The notes under the pieces: generated by a model
The model's database searches: none
Told to the model about the DNA's origin: nothing
What the model saw: only the letters and a program-made list of their open reading frames with translations
Assembly (NCBI RefSeq): GCF_000253255.1
Contig: NC_015580.1
Location: forward strand, 2,989,001-3,053,000
Direction of reading: 5' to 3'
Source: Novosphingobium sp. PP1Y
GTDB lineage: Bacteria; Pseudomonadota; Alphaproteobacteria; Sphingomonadales; Sphingomonadaceae
Length of the DNA stretch: 64,000 nucleotides
Part shown: piece after piece, positions 1-8,139 of the stretch
How positions within the stretch are numbered: position 1 is the stretch's first letter
How the letters are laid out: each line of letters starts with the position of its first letter
Translations under genes and position numbers: made by a program

Positions 1-1
1 C

Positions 2-274
2 TTCGACGACGTCGTCAAGGGCGTGATCGCGCGCCGCGACGAGATCGACGAGATCCTCACCGGCAAGCTGGCCGAAGGCTGGTCGCTCGCCCGCCTCGAC
101 AAGACCATGCTTCAGATCCTGCGCTGCGGCGCATGGGAGCTGATGGCCCGTGCCGACGTGCCGACCGGCGCCGCGATCAGCGAATATGTCGACGTCGCCC
201 ACGCGTTCTTCGAGGCGCGCGAGGCGAAGTTCGTCAACGGCGTACTCGATTCGGTCGCCAAGGCGGTTCGCTGA
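2..274 (+). CDS. nusB: Transcription antitermination factor NusB (C-terminal part)
   Basis: The gene is cut by the left edge of the window, so only about the last 90 residues are seen and the start is missing. The visible part matches the C-terminal helices of NusB, with the typical features LDKTMLQILRCGAWEL, a conserved Ile-Ser-Glu-Tyr turn, and the ending KFVNGVLDSVAK. NusB pairs with NusE (ribosomal S10) at boxA to allow antitermination on rRNA operons. It is followed 39 bases later by thiL on the same strand; nusB-thiL neighbourhood is common in proteobacteria, which supports both calls. Confidence 0.93.
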   Translation, partial: FDDVVKGVIARRDEIDEILTGKLAEGWSLARLDKTMLQILRCGAWELMARADVPTGAAISEYVDVAHAFFEAREAKFVNGVLDSVAKAVR

Positions 275-313
275 ACCCTCGACAGGATCGGCGTTCATCG
301 TCATGCTGCTGGT

Positions 314-1282
314 GTGACAAGCGAATTTGCCTTCATCGAAGCGCTGCGTGCGATTGCCACAGATCCGGCCGCGCGCGGGCTCGATGACGATGCTGCCGTA
401 ATCGAAATCGGCGAGGAAAAGCTGGTCCTGACCATGGATACCGTGGTCGAAGGCGTGCATTTCCTGCCCGCCGATCCGCCGGCCGACGTCGCGTGGAAGC
501 TGGTCGCCGTCAACGTCTCCGACCTGGCGGCGAAAGCCGCTCAGCCGCTTGGCTGCCTCTATTCCCATGCACTTGGCGAAGACGCCTGGGACGCGGCGTT
601 TCTCGTCGGCCTGAGGGCAGCTGCCGATCACTTCGCGCTTCCCCTGCTGGGCGGGGATACGGTGCGAATGCCCGAAGGCGCACCGCGCAGTTTTTCACTC
701 ACGGCGCTGGGTCGCGGGCCACATGGCTGCCCGGTCCCCTCGCGTTCGGGCGCACGGCCGGGCGACCGGGTATGGGTCAGCGGGACGATCGGCGATTCCG
801 GGGTCGGGCTCGCGCTCCTCGGCGGCAAGTTGAATGCGGCCACGCTCTCAGCCGAAAACGCCCGCTGGCTAAGCCAACGCTACCGCCGCCCTTCCCCCGT
901 TCCCGCACTCGGCGCTGCGCTTGGCCCGATGGTCAATGCGATGATGGACATTTCCGACGGCCTTCTCGTCGATGCGCGGCGCATGGCGGGCGCAAGCGCG
1001 GTGCGGATCGTCCTTGGCCTCGAAAGCGTGCCGCTTTCGCGCGCCTTGCGCGAGACCGCCGGACAGGACCGCGCTGCCCGGATCGCCGCAGTCACGGCAG
1101 GCGACGACTACTGCCTGCTGTTCACCGCGCCGCCGGAAAGAACTGCCGGAATTCGCGAAGTGGCAGCAGGCCTTGGATGCGAGGTCAATGCCGTCGGCGT
1201 CGTCGTCAAGGGCGATGGACTGACGCTCATGCACGACGACGAACCTGTCCCCCTGCCCGAGCGCCTCGGCTACCAGCACTGA
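314..1282 (+). CDS. thiL: Thiamine-monophosphate kinase ThiL
   Basis: ThiL phosphorylates thiamine monophosphate with ATP to give thiamine pyrophosphate, the last step of the pathway in the cytosol. The 322-residue length is normal. An early Asp-Asp (LDDDAAVIE) and the motif TMDTVVEGVHF are the metal and ATP-binding signature of the AIR-synthase-like fold; VAVNVSDLAAKAAQP and MMDISDGLLVD further confirm ThiL. The start is GTG at 314. It follows nusB closely and is probably co-transcribed with it. The other thiamine gene in the window, thiE, lies far away at 26.8-27.5 kb and makes the substrate of this enzyme. Confidence 0.95.
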   Translation: MTSEFAFIEALRAIATDPAARGLDDDAAVIEIGEEKLVLTMDTVVEGVHFLPADPPADVAWKLVAVNVSDLAAKAAQPLGCLYSHALGEDAWDAAFLVGLRAAADHFALPLLGGDTVRMPEGAPRSFSLTALGRGPHGCPVPSRSGARPGDRVWVSGTIGDSGVGLALLGGKLNAATLSAENARWLSQRYRRPSPVPALGAALGPMVNAMMDISDGLLVDARRMAGASAVRIVLGLESVPLSRALRETAGQDRAARIAAVTAGDDYCLLFTAPPERTAGIREVAAGLGCEVNAVGVVVKGDGLTLMHDDEPVPLPERLGYQH

Positions 1283-1337
1283 CATTGCGACCGCGCACAA
1301 GTCGGTGAACAGTACGCAAGCCCTTAGAACATGGCGC

Positions 1338-1364
1338 TTGCCAGTATCGAGCCTTGTCTATAGC
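1338..1364 (+). promoter_or_regulatory. Possible promoter of hppA
   Basis: A TTGCCA box at 1338 and a TATAGC box at 1359 are separated by 15 bases, which is short for a sigma-70 type promoter. The boxes resemble those before the tRNA-Pro gene in this window (TTGCCA and TATAGG). The position, 64 bases before the chosen hppA start, is reasonable. The call is tentative because of the spacing. Confidence 0.3.
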
Positions 1365-1427
1365 CCTTGCCACTTCGAGCGGGAAAACTCGCCGAAATAG
1401 AGGAACTCTTTGGGAAGGGGGCGTTCT

Positions 1428-3524
1428 GTGAGTCTAGTCACGATCGCAATAGGCCTCGGACTTCTGGCCATTATCTATGGCCTGGAGACCAGTAGGCAAG
1501 TTCTGGTCAATTCGACCGGCAATGAAAAGATGCAGGAAATCGCAGCGGCCATTCAGGAAGGCGCACAGGCCTACCTCAAGCGGCAATATTCCACGATTGC
1601 ACTGGTCGGCATCGTCGTCGCCATAATCATCGCGGTAACCTTGGGCATGATTTCGGCCGTGGCCTTCGTCGCAGGCGCCGTCCTGTCGGGGGTGGCAGGT
1701 TTCGTCGGCATGAACATCTCTGTCCGTGCCAACGTGCGCACCGCGGCCGCAGCCCAGGAAGGGTTGCAGCAAGGGCTGACGCTGGCTTTCCGCGCCGGCG
1801 CGATTACCGGCATGCTCGTGGCGGGCCTCGCCCTGCTCGCGATTTCGGTCCTGTTCTGGTACCTGACCGGCCCTGCCGGATACAGCGTAGGCGGTGAAGA
1901 CCGCACCGTCGTCCAGGCCTTGACGGCCCTGGCCTTCGGCGCGTCGTTGATCTCGATCTTCGCGCGTCTTGGCGGCGGTATCTTCACCAAGGCCGCCGAC
2001 GTCGGCGCCGACCTCGTCGGCAAGGTCGAGGCGGGAATTCCCGAAGACGACCCGCGCAACCCGGCCGTCATCGCCGACAACGTGGGCGACAACGTGGGAG
2101 ACTGCGCCGGCATGGCCGCCGACCTGTTCGAAACCTACGTCGTCACCGTGGGCGCAACGATGATCCTCACCGCGCTGCTGATGAAGAACCTCGGTGAAGT
2201 GCTCATCCAGATGATGTCGCTGCCGCTTCTGATCGGCGGCGTGTGCATCGTGACCTCGATCATCGGCACCTATTTCGTCCGCCTCGGCAAGTCTAACAAC
2301 ATCATGGGCGCCATGTACAAGGGCTTCCTGGTCACCGCCGTGCTGTCGGTTCCGGCGATCTGGTGGTCTATCAGCTTTGCCCTGGGCAGCATGGAAACGC
2401 CGATCGGCGATGCCGACTTCAACGGCCGCTCGCTGTTCTACTGCGCGCTGGTGGGCCTGGTAATCACCGGCCTGATCATCTGGATTACCGAATACTACAC
2501 CGGCACCAACTTTCGCCCGGTCAAGTCCATCGCCAAGGCTTCGGTCACGGGGCACGGCACGAACGTGATCCAGGGCCTTGCCATCAGCCTTGAGGCGACT
2601 GCGCTGCCGACGATCGTCATCGTCGCCGGCATCATCGTCGCCCACCAGCTCGCGGGCCTGCTCGGCATTGCCTATGCGGCAACCGCCATGCTCGCTCTGG
2701 CGGGAATGGTCGTGGCGCTCGACGCCTATGGCCCGGTAACCGACAATGCCGGCGGCATTGCGGAAATGGCCGGACTGGAAGACGCGGTGCGCGCAAAGAC
2801 CGATGCCCTCGATGCCGTGGGCAACACCACCAAGGCGGTCACCAAAGGCTATGCCATCGGTTCTGCCGGCCTGGCCGCGCTGGTCCTTTTCGCCGCCTAT
2901 ACGACCGACTTGCGGGAGTTCTTCCCGGGGCTGACCGTCAACTTCAGTCTCGAGAATCCCTATGTCATTGTCGGACTGCTGCTTGGCGCGCTCCTGCCCT
3001 ATCTCTTCGGAGCCATGGGCATGACCGCGGTGGGCCGCGCGGCAGGTGATGTCGTCGTCGACGTGCGCGACCAGTTCGCCAAGAACAAGGGCATCATGGA
3101 GGGCACTTCGAAGCCCGACTATGCCCGCACGGTCGACCTCGTCACCAAGGCGGCGATCAAGGAGATGATCATCCCCTCGCTGCTGCCGGTCCTGGCGCCG
3201 ATCGTGGTCTATTACGTGATCACTGCGGTTGCCGGGCGCGAGAACGGCTTCGCTGCTCTGGGCGCCCTGTTGCTGGGCGTGATCGTGGGCGGCCTGTTCG
3301 TCGCACTCTCGATGACCTCGGGCGGCGGCGCATGGGACAATGCCAAGAAATTCATCGAGGACGGCAACTACGGCGGCAAGGGCTCTGAAGCCCACAAGGC
3401 CGCGGTCACCGGCGATACCGTGGGCGATCCCTACAAGGATACCGCGGGTCCGGCCGTCAATCCGATGATCAAGATCACCAACATCGTGGCATTGCTGCTG
3501 CTCGCTGCACTCGCCGCAGGATAA
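1428..3524 (+). CDS. hppA: K+-independent proton-translocating membrane pyrophosphatase
   Basis: HppA couples hydrolysis of pyrophosphate to proton pumping across the inner membrane. The protein is about 698 residues with some 15-16 hydrophobic segments. The catalytic signature lies near residues 181-235 (DVGADLVGKVEAGIPEDDPR followed by NVGDNVGDCAGMAADLFE). The GNTTKA motif near residue 464 has Lys where potassium-dependent enzymes have Ala, which marks the K+-independent proton-pumping class. I chose the GTG at 1428 because a GGAAGGGGG ribosome site lies just before it; a TTG at 1410 in the same frame would add six residues. It stands alone, with its own terminator downstream. Confidence 0.96.
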   Translation: MSLVTIAIGLGLLAIIYGLETSRQVLVNSTGNEKMQEIAAAIQEGAQAYLKRQYSTIALVGIVVAIIIAVTLGMISAVAFVAGAVLSGVAGFVGMNISVRANVRTAAAAQEGLQQGLTLAFRAGAITGMLVAGLALLAISVLFWYLTGPAGYSVGGEDRTVVQALTALAFGASLISIFARLGGGIFTKAADVGADLVGKVEAGIPEDDPRNPAVIADNVGDNVGDCAGMAADLFETYVVTVGATMILTALLMKNLGEVLIQMMSLPLLIGGVCIVTSIIGTYFVRLGKSNNIMGAMYKGFLVTAVLSVPAIWWSISFALGSMETPIGDADFNGRSLFYCALVGLVITGLIIWITEYYTGTNFRPVKSIAKASVTGHGTNVIQGLAISLEATALPTIVIVAGIIVAHQLAGLLGIAYAATAMLALAGMVVALDAYGPVTDNAGGIAEMAGLEDAVRAKTDALDAVGNTTKAVTKGYAIGSAGLAALVLFAAYTTDLREFFPGLTVNFSLENPYVIVGLLLGALLPYLFGAMGMTAVGRAAGDVVVDVRDQFAKNKGIMEGTSKPDYARTVDLVTKAAIKEMIIPSLLPVLAPIVVYYVITAVAGRENGFAALGALLLGVIVGGLFVALSMTSGGGAWDNAKKFIEDGNYGGKGSEAHKAAVTGDTVGDPYKDTAGPAVNPMIKITNIVALLLLAALAAG

Positions 3525-3550
3525 AGGTTACCGCACGACGGTAAGCCTGA

Positions 3551-3583
3551 GGGCCTGTCGGATCATCCGTCAGGCCCTTTTTT
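3551..3583 (+). terminator. Rho-independent terminator after hppA
   Basis: GGGCCTGTCGG at 3551 pairs with CCGTCAGGCCC at 3567-3577 around a 5-base loop, with one mismatch, and is followed by a run of six T. It lies 27 bases after the hppA stop codon. Confidence 0.9.
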
Positions 3584-3697
3584 CTGCCTGCTTCGCGCCG
3601 AAACAGGGTGACCGGGCATCGTTAGCAATTCCTTGAAGGAAACCCGCTAGGTCAGCTTCAGGAAATCCATGCTCGCTCGAAGTGGAAGTTCAGGACA

Positions 3698-4870
3698 GTG
3701 GCAAGCCTGCCCAAGGAGGAACGCACGCGCCCGGTCCCTGCGACCGATACCGTCGACCTGCGTGCCGACGCCGGGACCCTGAGCTGCGTTCCCTGGCACC
3801 ACCTCGAGGCGGAGATCGCCGCGTGGGACAGTCTTGCGCGCGAAGCCAGTGAGCCCAATCCCTTTTTCGAGAGCTGGTACTTGCTGCCTTCGCTGCGGCA
3901 ATTGCCCGAGACCCACCGCGTGAGGATCCTGCGCTTCGAACGCGGCGGCCGCCTCGCCGGAATCCTGCCGGTCCTGCGCGCGGGCCGTTACTATCGCTGG
4001 CCGGTCCCCCAGATCTCGAGCTGGCTGCATGCCAACTGTTTCTGCGGCGCGCCGCTGGTTGCGCAAGGAAGCGAACACGAATTCTGGCGAGCGATACTCA
4101 AGTGGGCCGACCATAGCCCCGGCGCAGCCCTGTTCATGCACTTGCGCGCCATGCCGCTCGGCACGCCGCTTCACGCCGCGCTGGAGAGCGTCCTTGCCGA
4201 GCAGCGGCGCCAAGCCGCGCTCGTCCACCTTGAACACCGCGCCATGCTGGCCTCCGATCTTGGCGCGCAGGCCTATCTCGAGGCATCTCTCTCTACCAAG
4301 AAGCGCAAGGAACTGCGCCGCCAGGCCAAGCGCCTCGCCGATGAAGGCGAACTTGCCACGATCCGCCAGCGCGATGCCGAAGGGATCGAGGCATGGTGCG
4401 ATGCCTTCCTCTCGCTCGAGGCTTCGGGCTGGAAGGGCAAGGCCGGCTCCGCCCTCGCCTGCGATCCGGCGACGGAGAGCCTCTTGCGCGAAAGCCTCGC
4501 GGGCGGCGCCTTGAACGGCAAGCTGGAGCGGCTGACGCTGACGCTGGACGGTCGGCCGCTGGCGATGCTGGCGACGTTCCTGTCTCCACCGGGGGCCTTC
4601 TCGTTCAAGACCGCCTTCGACGAAACCTACGCCCGCTTCTCCCCCGGCGTCCTCCTGCAGCGGGAGAACCTCGAGATGCTCGCGCGCGAGGATATCGCCT
4701 GGACGGACAGTTGCGCAGCCTCCGACCACCCGATGATCGACCACTTCTGGCGTGAGCGTCGCCCGGTCGGACGTCTATCCATCGCAATCGGCGGACGCCT
4801 GCGCCGCGCCGCCTTCCGCCAATTCGTGCGCGCCGAGACTGCGCGCAATCCCACAGGAACGTCTTCATGA
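3698..4870 (+). CDS. GNAT-type acyltransferase of the CelD/BcsL family
   Basis: The 390-residue soluble protein resembles the Acetyltransf_6 (CelD/BcsL-like GNAT fold) family: an N-terminal segment with NPFFESWYLLPSL, a central part with repeated basic helix LSTKKRKELRRQAKRLADEG, and a C-terminal GNAT core with FSFKTAFDETYARFSPGVLL, where the last motif is the characteristic substrate-proximal piece. Members are linked to polysaccharide or lipid modification, but the acceptor here is unknown. The start is GTG at 3698 with a weak AGGA before it. The stop overlaps the next gene by four bases (ATGA), so the two are translationally coupled and probably act together. Confidence 0.75.
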   Translation: MASLPKEERTRPVPATDTVDLRADAGTLSCVPWHHLEAEIAAWDSLAREASEPNPFFESWYLLPSLRQLPETHRVRILRFERGGRLAGILPVLRAGRYYRWPVPQISSWLHANCFCGAPLVAQGSEHEFWRAILKWADHSPGAALFMHLRAMPLGTPLHAALESVLAEQRRQAALVHLEHRAMLASDLGAQAYLEASLSTKKRKELRRQAKRLADEGELATIRQRDAEGIEAWCDAFLSLEASGWKGKAGSALACDPATESLLRESLAGGALNGKLERLTLTLDGRPLAMLATFLSPPGAFSFKTAFDETYARFSPGVLLQRENLEMLAREDIAWTDSCAASDHPMIDHFWRERRPVGRLSIAIGGRLRRAAFRQFVRAETARNPTGTSS

Positions 4871-5703
4871 GCGTTTTCCCGCCCAGCGCCCGCGCGACAT
4901 TTGCTGCCAACTACCCGGAAATTCCGCATAAGCTGGTTCACACACTCAGTGCCCATCCGCTGCTGGACTTCGGTGCGCTTGCCGATCTTGCCGAAGCGCT
5001 GCCGGAAGCCTCGATAGAGTACAACGCCGGCAACCAGCCCATCGGCATCGATGGCAAGCCTGCGGCGACCGGCATTCCCATCGGCGAAACGATCCGTTCG
5101 ATCGAGACGAGCAATTCGTGGGCCGCGCTCAAGAACATAGAGCAGCATCCGTCCTACGCGGCCTTGCTGGAGGACCTTCTCGGCGAACTGCGCCCGCAGA
5201 TCGAGGCTAGGACCGGGCGCATGATGAAGACCCAGGGCTTCGTCTTCGTGACCTCGGCAGGCGGTGTGACGCCCTATCACTTCGATCCGGAGCACAATAT
5301 CCTGCTGCAGGTGCGCGGCTCGAAGGTGATGACGCAGTTTCCCGCCGGGGATGCCCGCTATGCGCCCGACGAAGTGCACGAAACCTACCACACTGGCGGC
5401 GGTCGGGAATTGCGCTGGAGCGAAGATCTGCTCTCGGGTGGCCGTGAATTCGCGATTGCTGCAGGAGAGGCGCTGTTCGTCCCGGTCATGGCGCCGCATT
5501 TCGTCCGAAATGGACCGGAACCATCGATTTCGCTTTCGATTACCTGGCGCTCCGAATGGAGCTTTGCCGAAGCGGATGCCCGCGCCTTCAACGGTTTGCT
5601 GCGAAAATACGGTTTGAAGCCCCGCAGTCCCAGCCGCTGGCCAGCGCGCAATCTGGCGAAGGCCTATGGCTGGAGAGTAGCGCGCAAGTTGGGCGCAGGG
5701 TAA
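4867..5703 (+). CDS. Cupin / JmjC-like domain protein
   Basis: This 278-residue protein has a cupin_8/JmjC-type double-stranded beta-helix. The metal site is visible as YHFDPEHN near residue 140 (His-x-Asp) and a second His in VPVMAPHFVRNG near residue 210, followed by a typical SLSITWRSEW strand. The family includes Fe(II)/2-oxoglutarate dioxygenases, but the substrate cannot be told. It overlaps the upstream GNAT gene by four bases. A role in modifying the same product as the acyltransferase is an inference from the coupling. Confidence 0.72.
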   Translation: MSVFPPSARATFAANYPEIPHKLVHTLSAHPLLDFGALADLAEALPEASIEYNAGNQPIGIDGKPAATGIPIGETIRSIETSNSWAALKNIEQHPSYAALLEDLLGELRPQIEARTGRMMKTQGFVFVTSAGGVTPYHFDPEHNILLQVRGSKVMTQFPAGDARYAPDEVHETYHTGGGRELRWSEDLLSGGREFAIAAGEALFVPVMAPHFVRNGPEPSISLSITWRSEWSFAEADARAFNGLLRKYGLKPRSPSRWPARNLAKAYGWRVARKLGAG

Positions 5704-5799
5704 CGCCTACCAATTAATAACCGCTCGCAAAAACCGCATTCCCCCTGCACAAGTTCGCAGCCGCCTGTTAGAACACTTCTGGGAACACAGGGGTGTACC

Positions 5800-6105
5800 A
5801 TGTCCGAAGTCACCAACATCAGCCAGGTCGAGCCTTTCCCTCAGGCGACGAGGGCGAATTCTATTGCCGAAGAGCTTGGCAAATTACTTGAAGTTCTAAA
5901 ATCTGAATTTCCCAAGGCCATCAAGGTCTTCTTCGAATTCGATGGAAAGTTAAAACTGCACATCGACGTCCGCACCGGCGAGGAAGTCTCGACCGCCGCG
6001 GCCCGGTTGGGCAGCCTGTGCGGAGGGATCTTCAACAACATTCATAATGGAGCGACTCCGCACCATCCCTTCTTCCACCGCGTGACGGCCGAAGTGCACC
6101 GCTGA
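5800..6105 (+). CDS. Small conserved-looking protein of unknown function
   Basis: The ORF encodes 101 residues with an ATG at 5800. It has no signal peptide or membrane segment. A helical amphipathic stretch (residues 20-37) is followed by alternating hydrophobic residues (KVFFEFDGKLKLHIDVRT) that look like a beta hairpin, and a C-terminal part rich in Gly and His (NNIHNGATPHHPFFHR). I do not recognise the family. Codon choice is somewhat less GC-rich in the first half than in its neighbours. It lies between the cupin gene and the oppositely oriented uvrC. Confidence 0.6.
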   Translation: MSEVTNISQVEPFPQATRANSIAEELGKLLEVLKSEFPKAIKVFFEFDGKLKLHIDVRTGEEVSTAAARLGSLCGGIFNNIHNGATPHHPFFHRVTAEVHR

Positions 6106-6122
6106 CGGATCGGGGCGCGGCT

Positions 6123-8066
6123 TCAGCCGTTCGGGTGGTAGAAATCGTAGATCGTCTGGGCGACGGCCTTGCTCACGCCGGGCGCGCGCTGCAGGTCTTC
6201 CAGACTGGCCGCCCGCACTTTCCCTGCCGTACCGAAATGCAGCAGTAGCGCCCGCTTGCGCGCCGGGCCGATGCCCGGAATTTCGTCGAGCGGGCTGGCG
6301 GAAATGGCCCGGCTGCGCTTGGCCCGATGCGCGCCGATGGCATAGCGGTGCACTTCGTCGCGCAGGCGCTGGAGATGGAACAGCAGCGGCGAATTGACCG
6401 GCAGCATCTTTTCCCGGCCATCGGGGAAATGAAATACCTCGCGCCCTTCGCGGCCATGGTGCGGTCCCTTGGCAATCGCGATGAGCGGAACGTCCTCGAT
6501 GCCCAGTTCCTCGAGCGCATCCTTCACTGAGCTCATCTGTCCCTTGCCGCCGTCGATCAGGACGAGATCGGGCCAGGTCCCGCTTTCACGCTCGGGATCT
6601 TCCTCCTGCGCCCGCCCGAATCGCCGGGTCATCACTTCGCGCATCATCGCGTAGTCGTCGTCGGTCCGGGCCGACTTGATGTTGAACTTGCGGTACTGGT
6701 TCTTGAGAAAGCCTTCGGGCCCGGCGACAACCATGGCGCCCAGGGCCTTGGTGCCCTGGATATGGCTGTTGTCGTAAACCTCGATCCGCTGCGGCACGTC
6801 CGGCAGTTCAAGGAATTCGGCCAGTTCGCGCAGGATCCTGGCCTGCGTGCCGCGCTCTGCGAGGCGGCGGTCGAGCGCTTCCACCGCATTGCGATGGGCC
6901 TGCGCCATCAGCCTTTTGCGATTGCCGCGCTGGGGCACGGAGATCTCGACCTTGCCTCCTGCCAGTTCGCGGAACGCCTCGGCCAGAAGGTCCGCCTCGG
7001 GCAATTCGCGGTCGATCAGGATGGTGCGCGCTGGCGGCACTTCCTCATAGAACTGGGCAAGGAAGCTCTGCAGGACTTCTTCCTCCGATAACCCCTCGGT
7101 GTGCGCGGGGAAGAAGGCGCGGTGCCCCCAGTTCTGCCCGCCGCGGATGAAGAAGGCCTGAACCCCGATCTGCCCGCCCTTGCTGGCCATCGCGAAGATG
7201 TCGGCATTGTCGAGGCCTTCGGCATTGATCGCCTGGCTGCCCTGGATGAACGTGGCGGCGCGCAACCTGTCGCGCAGCATCGCGGCACGCTCGAAGTCCA
7301 ACGCTTCGGCCGCCTCGGCCATCTGCGATTCGATCTTGCGCTGCACCGCACTGGACTTGCCGCCCAGGAAATCCTTCGCCTCCTGGACCAGCTCGGCATA
7401 ACCCGCCTCGTCGATCCGGTCGACGCACGGGGCAGAGCAGCGCTTGATCTGGTAGAGCAGGCAAGGTCGGTCGCGCCGGGAAAAGAAGCTGTCGGTGCAG
7501 CTGCGCAGCAGGAACAGCTTCTGCAGTGCATTGATCGTGGTGTTGACCGATCCCGCGCTGGCGAAGGGGCCATAGTAGTTGCCCTTGGCCTTGCGCGCGC
7601 CGCGGTGCTTCATGATCCGCGGAAAGGCGTGGTCCGCCCGCAGCAGGATGAACGGGAACGATTTGTCGTCGCGCAGCAGCACGTTGTAGGCGGGGCGAAA
7701 GCGCTTGATGAGCTGCGCTTCGAGCAGCAGCGCCTCGGCCTCGGAATTGGTCGTGACGATCGTCATCGACCGGGTCTGGCTGACCATGCGCTGCAGGCGA
7801 CTGGGCAGCCGTTCCCACTGGACGTAATTGGCAACACGGTTCTTCAAGGCGCGCGCCTTGCCAACATAAAGCACTTCCCCGCGCGCATCCTGCATGCGGT
7901 AGACGCCGGGCCTGTGCGGCAAGGTGCGCACCGTGTCGCGGATCACTTCCGCACCGGCCTGCAGGTCGGGCTTGTCCGACCCGCGCACGGTCGTTGTCGC
8001 CCGCTCCTCGTTGAAGCGTTCGAGCCCCTTTGGGTGATCGGGAGTTCCGGCTGGAGTACGCGCCAT
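6123..8066 (-). CDS. uvrC: Excinuclease ABC subunit C
   Basis: UvrC makes both incisions in nucleotide excision repair after UvrA/UvrB damage recognition. In order: a GIY-YIG nuclease domain (PGVYRMQDARGEVLYVGKA), a Cys-rich stretch (PCLLYQIKRCSAPC), a UVR domain that binds UvrB (SQMAEAAEALDFERAAMLRD), the RNase H-like nuclease half (RIEVYDNSHIQGTKALGAMV, VLIDGGKGQ) and a C-terminal helix-hairpin-helix pair (IPGIGPARKRALL). The reading frame is open to 8171, but that would overlap the next gene; ATG at 8066 gives about 647 residues, normal for the family. ATG at 8084 is an alternative. Confidence 0.95.
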   Translation of the reverse strand: MARTPAGTPDHPKGLERFNEERATTTVRGSDKPDLQAGAEVIRDTVRTLPHRPGVYRMQDARGEVLYVGKARALKNRVANYVQWERLPSRLQRMVSQTRSMTIVTTNSEAEALLLEAQLIKRFRPAYNVLLRDDKSFPFILLRADHAFPRIMKHRGARKAKGNYYGPFASAGSVNTTINALQKLFLLRSCTDSFFSRRDRPCLLYQIKRCSAPCVDRIDEAGYAELVQEAKDFLGGKSSAVQRKIESQMAEAAEALDFERAAMLRDRLRAATFIQGSQAINAEGLDNADIFAMASKGGQIGVQAFFIRGGQNWGHRAFFPAHTEGLSEEEVLQSFLAQFYEEVPPARTILIDRELPEADLLAEAFRELAGGKVEISVPQRGNRKRLMAQAHRNAVEALDRRLAERGTQARILRELAEFLELPDVPQRIEVYDNSHIQGTKALGAMVVAGPEGFLKNQYRKFNIKSARTDDDYAMMREVMTRRFGRAQEEDPERESGTWPDLVLIDGGKGQMSSVKDALEELGIEDVPLIAIAKGPHHGREGREVFHFPDGREKMLPVNSPLLFHLQRLRDEVHRYAIGAHRAKRSRAISASPLDEIPGIGPARKRALLLHFGTAGKVRAASLEDLQRAPGVSKAVAQTIYDFYHPNG

Positions 8067-8139
8067 GCCCGCCAGATAGGACATGGTGCGCGCGAGCGGT
8101 AGACCTGCGCACCATGTCATCCTCAACTGAGACGGCGCT

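Noticed and set aside
1434..3395. A 653-residue minus-strand frame across hppA
   Set aside because: Antisense to a certain gene; composition is His/Asp/Gln-rich without any recognisable fold.
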